Below the pieces are notes generated by a model. That model did not search any database. It saw only the letters and a list, made by a program, of their open reading frames with translations, and was not told where the DNA came from. From contig JAGXIG010000016.1 of NCBI GenBank assembly GCA_024635815.1, positions 1 to 12,032 of the forward strand: 12,032 nucleotides of DNA, read 5' to 3'. A program made the translations under genes and the position numbers. Below are positions 6,972 to 12,032 of the stretch, piece after piece (positions within the stretch are counted from its first letter, which is position 1; each line of letters begins with the position of its first letter). The DNA is from Salegentibacter sp. (GTDB taxonomy: Bacteria > Bacteroidota > Bacteroidia > Flavobacteriales > Flavobacteriaceae).

Positions 6972-8378
6972 ATGAGAAAGAATAGTATATATACATTTTT
7001 GCTTGCAGGAGCTTTACCATTTTTATTGGTTTCCTGCTTTGCAGCCAAAGAATATGAACGTCCTGAAATAGAAGAAATTTCTGAAGAATTATATAGAACA
7101 GACAATCTTCCTCAGGATTCATTAAATATGGCAGTGATTTCCTGGAGCGAAATTTTTACCGATCCTATTCTGAAAATGCATATTGAAGAAAGCCTGGAGA
7201 ACAATATAGATATTCGTATCGCTATTCAGCAAATGTTGGCTGCCGAAGCTTATGTAAAGCAGGGGAAGGCAAGCTATTTTCCTACGCTAAACGGAGGGCC
7301 GGCAGTAAGCCACCAAATCCTGTCTCCAAATAGTCAATTTGGCTCTTTCTTTGACGGGAGCATCACCCAATACGATGTTACCGGAAACCTTTCCTGGGAA
7401 GCCGATATATGGGGAAAAATAAGAAGTAATGACCGGGCTTTTACAGCGGCTTATCTTCAAAGTGAAGCTGCTCATAAAGCGGTAAAATCTCAGCTAATTG
7501 CAAACATTGCTAATAATTATTACCAATTGCTTAGCCTTGATGAGCAACTTAGGATTGCTGAAGAAACCGTGGAAACCAGGAAAAGTAGCCTTGAAACTAC
7601 AGAAGCTCTAAAAGATGCGGGAAATGTTACTGAAGTTGGAGTACAGCAAACCAAAGCCCAGCTACACACGGCCGAAGCATTGGTGGTTCAGCTTAAAAAT
7701 CAAATTCGTTTACTCGAGAATTCATTTTCTATATTGCTTGGAGAAGGACCCCAACAAATAGAGCGAACAGATCTTTCTGAACAGATTATTATTACTCCGC
7801 TTAACACCGGGGTGCCTTCTCAACTAATAAGAAACAGGCCGGATGTGATCGCAGCCGAGTACGGACTTATAAACGCTTTTGAACTTACCAATGCTGCAAG
7901 AGCCGATTTTTATCCGTCGCTTACCTTAACTGCTGCAAGTGGTTTCCAGAGTTTGGAGTTGGATAAATTATTAAATGTAAATTCCCTTTTTGCCAATTTG
8001 GGTGCTTCACTTTTACAGCCAATTATCAACAAACGGCAAATAAGAACGCAGTATGAGGTTTCACAAGCTCAACAGCAGCAAGCTTTGCTAAACTTTAAAC
8101 AAGCAATCTTGGTGGCCGGCAGGGAAGTTTCTGATGCACTTTCCAACTACCAAGCAAGTACAGAACGCATAGAAATCCTTGAAAATGAATATGAAGCCTA
8201 CGATAAAGCTTCAGGATATTCAGAAGAATTGCTAAATAATGGTTTAATCAATTACCTGGAAGTTTTAACCGCCCGGGAGAACGCTCTCAATTCTCAGCTT
8301 AACCTGATTAATGCCGAATACAGTAAATTAAATTCCATCGTAAATCTTTATAAGGCCCTGGGTGGCGGATGGCAATAA
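6972..8378 (+). CDS. Outer-membrane efflux channel lipoprotein (OprM/TolC, NodT-type)
   Basis: The exit duct of the tripartite pump: a trimeric beta-barrel plus long periplasmic alpha-barrel. The ATG at 6972 gives 468 residues and a clear lipoprotein signal peptide (MRKNSIYTFLLAGALPFLLVSC) with lipidation at Cys22. The frame is open further back, to 6918, but that would overlap the pump gene and hide the signal peptide. Two internally similar halves are visible. The first contains SWSEIFTDPILKMHIEESLENN and NLSWEADIWGKIRSNDRAF. The second contains the family hallmark RPDVIAAEYGLINAFELTNAARADFYPSLTLTAASG. Long Ala/Glu/Gln-rich coiled-coil helices separate them. It is the last operon gene and is followed by a terminator. 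No frameshift or missing region is seen. Confidence 0.95.
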   Translation: MRKNSIYTFLLAGALPFLLVSCFAAKEYERPEIEEISEELYRTDNLPQDSLNMAVISWSEIFTDPILKMHIEESLENNIDIRIAIQQMLAAEAYVKQGKASYFPTLNGGPAVSHQILSPNSQFGSFFDGSITQYDVTGNLSWEADIWGKIRSNDRAFTAAYLQSEAAHKAVKSQLIANIANNYYQLLSLDEQLRIAEETVETRKSSLETTEALKDAGNVTEVGVQQTKAQLHTAEALVVQLKNQIRLLENSFSILLGEGPQQIERTDLSEQIIITPLNTGVPSQLIRNRPDVIAAEYGLINAFELTNAARADFYPSLTLTAASGFQSLELDKLLNVNSLFANLGASLLQPIINKRQIRTQYEVSQAQQQQALLNFKQAILVAGREVSDALSNYQASTERIEILENEYEAYDKASGYSEELLNNGLINYLEVLTARENALNSQLNLINAEYSKLNSIVNLYKALGGGWQ

Positions 8379-8411
8379 TTTTTTGTTGAATTGTTTTGTT
8401 AATTGTTAAAG

Positions 8412-8444
8412 AAGCAGCCCTGGAATTATTCGGGGCTGTTTTTT
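8412..8444 (+). terminator. Rho-independent terminator closing the efflux operon
   Basis: CAGCCC (8415-8420) pairs with GGGCTG (8433-8438) around a 12-nt loop. G-T and A-T pairs can extend the stem outwards, and the right arm runs into six Ts (8439-8444). It lies about 35 bp after the channel gene's stop codon and separates the operon from the thioredoxin gene. Confidence 0.85.
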
Positions 8445-8486
8445 GTTGCTTATTGGATTTATTTTCGACTAAAGACGGAAATTCAG

Positions 8487-8494
8487 TAACTTTA
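8487..8494 (+). promoter_or_regulatory. Putative promoter -7 box of the thioredoxin gene
   Basis: TAACTTTA matches the Bacteroidota -7 consensus TAnnTTTG at all but the last position and lies 23 bp before the thioredoxin ATG. A T-rich stretch with TTTTCG (8462-8467) stands about 19 bp upstream and could serve as a degenerate -33 box. The terminator just upstream makes a separate promoter necessary. Confidence 0.4.
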
Positions 8495-8517
8495 AGAAAG
8501 TATAAAATTATTCAACT

Positions 8518-8817
8518 ATGAAAAGCAATTTCAGTGAAATTATAAAAGATGAAAAACCTGTTTTAGTCGATTTTCATGCAGATTGGTGTGGCCCGTGCAA
8601 AATGCTTGCCCCAATTCTAAAGGACGTAAAAGCAGAATTAGGCGACGGAATAAAAATCGTCAAGATAGATGTAGATAAAAACCAGGAATTGGCAGGTAAG
8701 TACCAGGTAAGAGGTGTTCCCACGATGATACTCTTTAAAAACGGGCAACAGCTATGGAGACAATCTGGTGTTTTACAGAAAGCAGAAATTATTGAAGTGA
8801 TCAATTCTAATTCATAA
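8518..8817 (+). CDS. Thioredoxin
   Basis: A small cytosolic thiol-disulfide oxidoreductase of 99 residues. The active site is DWCGPCK, with redox cysteines Cys24 and Cys27. The cis-proline loop that faces it is GVPT (Pro68), and the buried Asp expected in thioredoxins is in VDFHADWC (Asp18). IVKIDVDKNQELAGKYQV (47-64) is the standard central strand-helix segment. There is no signal peptide, so it acts in the cytoplasm and would be reduced by thioredoxin reductase. It starts directly at the fold's first helix, which makes it slightly shorter than E. coli TrxA. It is monocistronic, with a terminator upstream and a convergent gene cluster downstream. A general housekeeping role is likely; a link to the efflux operon is not indicated. 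Confidence 0.95.
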   Translation: MKSNFSEIIKDEKPVLVDFHADWCGPCKMLAPILKDVKAELGDGIKIVKIDVDKNQELAGKYQVRGVPTMILFKNGQQLWRQSGVLQKAEIIEVINSNS

Positions 8818-8842
8818 AAATTATTACTCACTTATCATTAAC

Positions 8843-8877
8843 AGATTGCTTCACCCGAAAATGGGTTCGCAATGACG
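8843..8877. repeat. Small interspersed hairpin repeat (CATTGCGA...GAAGCAATCT type)
   Basis: A 35-bp element between convergent genes. Outer arms ATTGC (8845-8849) and GCAAT (8869-8873) enclose inner arms ACCC (8853-8856) and GGGT (8863-8866) around a six-base loop (GAAAAT). Read on the minus strand it begins CGTCATTGCGA and ends GAAGCAATCT, a form I recognise from short repeats scattered between genes in many bacterial genomes, including flavobacteria. There is no T-tract on either side, so it is not a classical terminator, though the structured RNA could protect or end transcripts from both directions. Confidence 0.6.
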
Positions 8878-8905
8878 ATTTCATAAGGTATTTTATTTTT
8901 CTGAA

Positions 8906-9832
8906 TTATAAATCTTTAAGATCCTGAACATTTAAATCTTCTATCGGCCAATCTGAAAGTCGGGCGCCGGCCTGATAAGCACTTTCCATAAATTCCAGCA
9001 AAGCCTGCTTCGGATTTTCTTCTTCCCTAAGATTCGCGTAAGTAAGAATAGCCATTGGACTGCCATTGCTCATTTCCCAGCTTGCAGAAGCCGGTTGTAA
9101 TTCCTTGTTGTTAATACCTTCGGGATTAGGAAAAGTATAGGAATAAAATGCCGGTTCCTGCACCTTATCATCGCCCGGCCAGAAGCCAAAACTTATACAT
9201 TCGTGGCTATAAGCATCTTTATCTGAAATTCTTGCTTCAGCAGGCATTTTTGCGCCTTTTTTCCCGGAAAACCGGGTTACAGCCAAATCCATAGAATGCC
9301 AGTATAAATGAACTGGAGAGGTTTTTCCGTAGAATCTTCCGCTGAATTCTTTAAAAACACTGTCTGTCCATAATAAAGCTTTCCATAATTTTTCAATATA
9401 AGATTCATCATAATGATGATATTCTGAAATTGATGAAAACTCTTTTTCTATTCCCAGATCATAAGGTTTATCTAAAATTTTCACCCAAATGTCCAACTCA
9501 TTTAAAATTATAAAAACTTGAGTATAAAAATCGGCTACGCTTAAACCATTTTTAAGCTCCAGGGTTTTAAAACCGCCTTCGCTGGTTTGTATTTCAAGTT
9601 GGTGTTTAATTACATTGAAAGCTATAGAAAAACTGCTAAATCCATTGTTGTAGGGAATAGGTCCGGTGCTAAAGCCTTTTTCTGTGATATAATGGGTAAC
9701 ATACCACCAGTGATTTTTTCGGGGTGTAAGTTTTAACCTGATTTTACCCACAATCTGCAGAAAGAGATGAAGTGTGCGTTTTTCTTTTTCGAAGCCCACA
9801 TATTTCAAATCTGGAAGCGAAGAATTTTCCAT
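8906..9832 (-). CDS. DUF5996 family protein of unknown function
   Basis: A 308-residue soluble protein without signal peptide or membrane segment. I recognise the DUF5996 pattern: HLFLQIVGKIRL (22-33), NHWWYVTHYITEKGFSTGPI (40-59), LSVADFY (97-103), SPVHLYWHSMDLAVTRFSGK (172-191), YSHECISFGFWPGD (208-221) and PAFYSYTFP (227-235). Several histidines lie in these conserved stretches (His22, His41, His47, His175, His179, His210), which suggests a catalytic or metal-binding pocket. No function is known to me. The frame is open back to 9886, but that longer form would overlap the upstream acetyltransferase gene. The ATG at 9832 gives a typical MENSSLPDLKY start 16 bp after that gene's stop. It is the last gene of the five-gene minus-strand cluster. 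Confidence 0.82.
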   Translation of the reverse strand: MENSSLPDLKYVGFEKEKRTLHLFLQIVGKIRLKLTPRKNHWWYVTHYITEKGFSTGPIPYNNGFSSFSIAFNVIKHQLEIQTSEGGFKTLELKNGLSVADFYTQVFIILNELDIWVKILDKPYDLGIEKEFSSISEYHHYDESYIEKLWKALLWTDSVFKEFSGRFYGKTSPVHLYWHSMDLAVTRFSGKKGAKMPAEARISDKDAYSHECISFGFWPGDDKVQEPAFYSYTFPNPEGINNKELQPASASWEMSNGSPMAILTYANLREEENPKQALLEFMESAYQAGARLSDWPIEDLNVQDLKDL

Positions 9833-9848
9833 AATAGTTCTTTTAAAA

Positions 9849-10130
9849 TTAGGCCAACACTTCCTGAAATTCCGGTATTTTTTCAATTATTTTCTTTGCA
9901 AATGGACACAGCGGAATCACTTTCAGCTTGTTTTCTTTAGCAAAATCTACGGCGGCTTGTACCATTTTTTTACCAACACCATTGCCTTTAAAATCCGAAT
10001 CAACTTCGGTGTGATCAATAATAAATTTACTTTTTCCGGCCCAGGTATAAGTCATTTTACCGGCCTGTTTTTTATCTTTCATAGCTTGAAAAAAACCTTT
10101 TTTTCCTTCGTCATGTTGTTCTATCTTCAT
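9849..10130 (-). CDS. Small GNAT-like N-acetyltransferase (YjdJ type)
   Basis: A 93-residue single-domain protein of the short GNAT branch (E. coli YjdJ-like, human GTLF3b/NATD1-like). It contains the acetyl-CoA pyrophosphate-binding segment HTEVDSDFKGNGVGKKMVQA (40-59), with the loop FKGNGVG (47-53). The family's C-terminal motif LKVIPLCPFAKKII follows (69-82), including a conserved Cys75. The usual GNAT N-terminal strands are missing, which is normal for this subfamily. The substrate is unknown. It sits 33 bp after the YCII lipoprotein gene and 16 bp before the DUF5996 gene, so co-transcription is likely. Confidence 0.88.
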   Translation of the reverse strand: MKIEQHDEGKKGFFQAMKDKKQAGKMTYTWAGKSKFIIDHTEVDSDFKGNGVGKKMVQAAVDFAKENKLKVIPLCPFAKKIIEKIPEFQEVLA

Positions 10131-10163
10131 AATTCATTTTTTAAATTATCGTAATCTTCTGCT

Positions 10164-10664
10164 CTAATTGAGCTTTCCCCCTTTTGCAGTCCACCAGGGA
10201 TGAACTTCAACTTTTAACCTTCCGGATTTCACCATAGGATCTTGATTTGCCAAACTATCGGCTTCCTCCAGGGTTGCGGTGTTATATACTGCAATTCCAC
10301 GAATTTCTCCGTCACTACCAAAAGGACCAATTAAACTGGCATAACCTTCTTCTGCCATTCTCGTTAAATAGGCCAGGTGCTCCTTTTGTAACCTGGCGGC
10401 TTCGGTAGAATCCTGACTTCGGTTTTCGCCGCTTTTCAGAAAAACCATATAATATTGCTGCATCAAATAAGTGGTATCGCCTTCTTCATATCTAAAGGTT
10501 TGATAGCCCTTTTCTTTTAAATCCTTCTCTACGGAATCTACATTTATTTCAGGCTTTTTTAATTCCACTTCTTCTGGACCCGGGATGCCACGTTCCTGCT
10601 CGGGCATATCTTTACAGGAAGATATCAGAAATGGGATAGCGAGTATATAAATTAATTTCTTCAT
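10164..10664 (-). CDS. YCII-domain lipoprotein
   Basis: A 166-residue protein with a lipoprotein signal peptide (MKKLIYILAIPFLISSC; lipidation at Cys17) and a charged linker (18-60). A YCII-related domain follows at about 70-156. The domain shows YYMVFLKSG (71-79), an EHLAYL helix with His96, the loop IGPFGSDGEIRGIAVY (112-127), and DPMVKSGRLKVEVHPW (142-157) with Asp142 and His155. The His/Asp pair corresponds to the putative active site of YciI-like ferredoxin-fold proteins. Those are usually cytosolic and of uncertain activity, apart from some dehalogenase/lactone-hydrolase-like relatives. An envelope-anchored version is therefore notable. It lies 8 bp after the CYTH gene in the same cluster. 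Confidence 0.82.
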   Translation of the reverse strand: MKKLIYILAIPFLISSCKDMPEQERGIPGPEEVELKKPEINVDSVEKDLKEKGYQTFRYEEGDTTYLMQQYYMVFLKSGENRSQDSTEAARLQKEHLAYLTRMAEEGYASLIGPFGSDGEIRGIAVYNTATLEEADSLANQDPMVKSGRLKVEVHPWWTAKGGKLN

Positions 10665-10672
10665 ATTAAATC

Positions 10673-11140
10673 TTACCAGTTTTTATAAGGATTTTTACTT
10701 AATTGAGAATTGTAATATTTTATTTCACCGGTAACTTCCTTTCCCAGCCATTCAGGCTTTTGAAAGGTATCGGTTTCCTTGTTCAATTCGATTTCAGCAA
10801 CAGTTAATCCTTCATTTTCTTCGTAAAATTCGTCAATTTCAAAAACAAAATCGCCTGTTTTCACCAAATAGCGGGTTTTCTCTATAATCCCGGGTTCACA
10901 AAGTTCGAAAAGAGCTTCGGCTTCATTTTTATCGATTTCCTTTTCCCATTCAAATCGGGTAAGTCCGTTTTTCGAAGATTTCCCTTTAATGGTTAGAAAT
11001 CCTTTTTTGCCTGTAATTCTTAATCGCACCGTTCTTTGAGGATCGGTATTTAAAAACCCCTGTTTTATGTGAATATTCTTAAAAGATTCTTTTTTGAAAT
11101 CGTCTGAAACTACGAGGTATTTACGTTCAATTTCCTGCAT
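10673..11140 (-). CDS. CYTH-domain triphosphate tunnel metalloenzyme (putative tripolyphosphatase)
   Basis: A 155-residue single-domain CYTH protein. The signature ExExK is present at the very N-terminus (Glu3, Glu5, Lys7 in EIERKYLV). Tunnel residues follow in order: VRLR (38-41), FLTIKGK (48-54), RFEWEKEI (62-69), EKTRY (87-91), FEIDEF (100-105), AEIEL (115-119) and the C-terminal WLGKEVTGEIKYYN. Small bacterial CYTH enzymes of this length (for example the Nitrosomonas and Clostridium thermocellum proteins) hydrolyse inorganic triphosphate in a metal-dependent way. Class IV adenylate cyclase or thiamine-triphosphatase activity is less likely but cannot be excluded. The ATG directly abuts the stop codon of the preceding NAD(P)-binding gene, so the two are very probably translationally coupled. 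Confidence 0.9.
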   Translation of the reverse strand: MQEIERKYLVVSDDFKKESFKNIHIKQGFLNTDPQRTVRLRITGKKGFLTIKGKSSKNGLTRFEWEKEIDKNEAEALFELCEPGIIEKTRYLVKTGDFVFEIDEFYEENEGLTVAEIELNKETDTFQKPEWLGKEVTGEIKYYNSQLSKNPYKNW

Positions 11141-11806
11141 CTAATTATTATGTGCTATATTTTTAATTTCATCTGAAGGAATTCTTTGCACGTCCAATTC
11201 AGGCGAATTGGCAATAGCTACCATCGCTCTGGCAATACTTTCAGCCGAAATAGATTTGTATTTTCGCATAGTTCCGAGGAAAAAAGGATTGATAAAATTG
11301 AGCATTACTTTTCCTATTTTTTCAAAACTTCGGCTTTCCTTGCGCTCCCCTGTAATAAGTGAAGGTTGCAAAATATAGGTGTTTTCAATTTCTTGTTCCA
11401 AAACTTCCTTTTCCATCTTTCCCTTGGTACGGTTATAAAATACCCGACTTTTAGGATTGGCGCCAAGCGCAGAAACCACCAGGAAAGTATCTATGTTGTT
11501 TTCCTTGCAAAGTTTGGCGGCGGTAATTGGGATACCGCGATCTATTTTAGTGTAGGTATCATGATCTGGGGTTTTCTTTTTTGTGGTACCCACGCAACAA
11601 AAAACCTCATCGGCGGTGAATTTGTCCTTATGCTCTTCCAGTTTAAAAAGATCTATTAAATGTTCCTCGATTTTAGGATGGTCTATTTCTACCGAATTTC
11701 TGGAGAAAAGTTTAATCTTTTCGTACCTATCATCCTCAAGTAATTGCTGAAGTAACATTCCTCCGGTAAGGCCGGTAGCCCCTAAAATTATTGCTGTTTT
11801 TGGCAT
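11141..11806 (-). CDS. NAD(P)-binding oxidoreductase, atypical SDR (TIP30/HTATIP2-like)
   Basis: A 221-residue Rossmann-fold protein. The dinucleotide-binding loop ILGATGLTGG has Gly9, Gly12 and Gly15. Arg36 (LFSRN) after the second strand suggests NADP preference. VFCCVGTTKKKTP (68-80) is the family's fourth-strand motif. The SDR-like triad residues Ser112 (VVSALGA), Tyr124 and Lys128 (YNRTK) are present. The C-terminal half (ILQPSLITGERKESR, about 145-159) matches TIP30/atypical SDR proteins. The substrate is unknown, and relatives are often annotated only as NAD-dependent epimerase or nucleoside-diphosphate-sugar epimerase. It is the first gene of the minus-strand cluster, with a putative promoter in the divergent region it shares with dinB. 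Confidence 0.87.
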   Translation of the reverse strand: MPKTAIILGATGLTGGMLLQQLLEDDRYEKIKLFSRNSVEIDHPKIEEHLIDLFKLEEHKDKFTADEVFCCVGTTKKKTPDHDTYTKIDRGIPITAAKLCKENNIDTFLVVSALGANPKSRVFYNRTKGKMEKEVLEQEIENTYILQPSLITGERKESRSFEKIGKVMLNFINPFFLGTMRKYKSISAESIARAMVAIANSPELDVQRIPSDEIKNIAHNN

Positions 11807-11846
11807 TCTTTAATGTTTTTTGGGTGTTAATGATTGTTAGAATCAA

Positions 11847-11880
11847 CAATATTAGCTTTCAGTAAATAATATAAACAAAA
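11847..11880 (-). promoter_or_regulatory. Putative promoter of the five-gene minus-strand cluster
   Basis: On the minus strand TTTTG (11880-11876) is followed after 21 bp by TAATATTG (11854-11847). This resembles the Bacteroidota -33 TTTG and -7 TAnnTTTG pair, with one mismatch in the -7 box. It would start transcription about 35 bp before the ATG at 11806. A second exact -7 match on this strand, TAGTTTTG (11940-11933), is an alternative. Confidence 0.35.
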
Positions 11881-11961
11881 TAAGTCGCCCCGGTCTAATC
11901 AATAACGAAATTTTAAGAAAGCCTGACTCCTGCAAAACTAAGAAACCAATACTTGTTTCTT

Positions 11962-11969
11962 TAACTTTG
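11962..11969 (+). promoter_or_regulatory. Putative promoter -7 box of dinB
   Basis: TAACTTTG is an exact TAnnTTTG match. It ends only 4 bp before the GTG start codon, so transcription would begin at or within a few bases of that codon. A -33 TTG is not evident at the usual distance. Confidence 0.45.
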
Positions 11970-11973
11970 TAAG

Positions 11974-12032
11974 GTGAACGAAAAACTTCCCATTCGCAAG
12001 ATTATCCATATAGATATGGATGCATTCTACGC
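11974..12032 (+). CDS. dinB: DNA polymerase IV, N-terminal fragment
   Basis: A GTG at 11974 opens 20 codons that run off the right edge and include RKIIHIDMDAFYA. HIDMDAFYA is the hallmark first motif of Y-family DNA polymerases; its first Asp is a catalytic metal ligand. The enzyme is a low-fidelity translesion polymerase acting on damaged or misaligned primer-templates. An in-frame stop at 11962-11964 rules out a longer start. The next ATG (12016) lies inside the catalytic motif, so GTG is the only workable start visible. The gene is divergent from the NAD(P)-binding cluster. I see no LexA-like box in the short upstream region. Confidence 0.85.
   Translation, partial: MNEKLPIRKIIHIDMDAFY

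Noticed and set aside
6490..7122. A 210-codon open frame on the minus strand across the pump/channel junction
   Set aside because: It lies antisense to the clearly homologous pump and channel genes, has a low-complexity, cysteine/proline-scattered composition and shows no recognisable domain.
2681..8378. Possibility that the efflux operon is a heavy-metal (CusA/CzcA) exporter
   Set aside because: The pump has HAE1-type signatures and the Asp405-Asp406/Lys938 relay in the drug-pump context, the adaptor lacks metal-binding extensions, and no metal-responsive regulator is present.
9833..9886. Upstream extension of the DUF5996 gene
   Set aside because: It overlaps the acetyltransferase gene, is rich in Lys/Arg/Asn/Phe and does not resemble the family N-terminus. 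The start at 9832 fits the cluster spacing.
9774..10154. A 126-codon plus-strand frame opposite the acetyltransferase gene
   Set aside because: It is phenylalanine-rich antisense sequence mirroring Lys/Glu-rich codons of the real gene, with no domain and no promoter.
1..12032. Search for CRISPR arrays, transposases, integrases, tRNAs, retrons, toxin-antitoxin pairs and defence genes
   Set aside because: No regularly spaced repeats, cloverleaf-like segments, reverse-transcriptase or nuclease motifs or transposase frames were seen. The gene content is that of an ordinary chromosomal region.

Overview
The window looks like chromosomal DNA of a marine-type Flavobacteriaceae (Bacteroidota; a Gramella/Salegentibacter/Zunongwangia-like relative is my inference). 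The reasons are the AT-rich composition, start codons preceded by A-rich stretches rather than clear Shine-Dalgarno sites, several TAnnTTTG-type -7 promoter boxes, many short lipoprotein signal peptides, and two interspersed repeats of a kind I associate with flavobacterial intergenic DNA. No tRNA, rRNA, CRISPR array, transposase, phage gene or toxin-antitoxin pair is visible. All complete reading frames are intact.

Layout. (1) 1-642, minus strand: the first 13 codons of an unfinished gene (perhaps an aldehyde dehydrogenase), preceded by 3-hydroxyanthranilate 3,4-dioxygenase of the kynurenine pathway. (2) 643-844: divergent intergenic region holding a GC-richer repeat with two near-identical 14-bp arms. 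(3) 845-1918, plus: a lipoprotein-type isoaspartyl peptidase/L-asparaginase, followed by a strong terminator. (4) 2129-8445, plus: a compact four-gene operon with its own promoter, a candidate operator and a terminator. It encodes a GbsR/MarR-type regulator, a periplasmic adaptor lipoprotein, an AcrB-type RND pump and a TolC/OprM-type outer-membrane lipoprotein, with gaps of 15, 6 and 1 bp. (5) 8518-8817, plus: a small CGPC thioredoxin with its own promoter. (6) 8843-8877: a hairpin repeat between convergent genes. (7) 8906-11806, minus: five tightly packed genes, in transcription order a TIP30-like NAD(P)-binding protein, a CYTH-domain triphosphate tunnel enzyme, a YCII-domain lipoprotein, a YjdJ-type GNAT and a DUF5996 protein. 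(8) 11974-12032, plus: the first 20 codons of DNA polymerase IV (dinB), divergent from the cluster.

How the genes work together. The efflux operon is a self-contained tripartite drug/toxicant exporter with a local regulator. An imperfect 18-bp palindrome just upstream of the -7 box is the obvious candidate site for autoregulation. The dioxygenase belongs to tryptophan/kynurenine catabolism, and the asparaginase probably works in the cell envelope on isoaspartyl or asparagine substrates. The five-gene minus-strand cluster has no obvious single pathway and is the least understood part.

I did not find a clear new defence, mobile or biosynthetic system. The most interesting leads are the candidate operator, the two repeats, the envelope-targeted YCII protein, the uncharacterised DUF5996 gene and an apparently leaderless dinB start.
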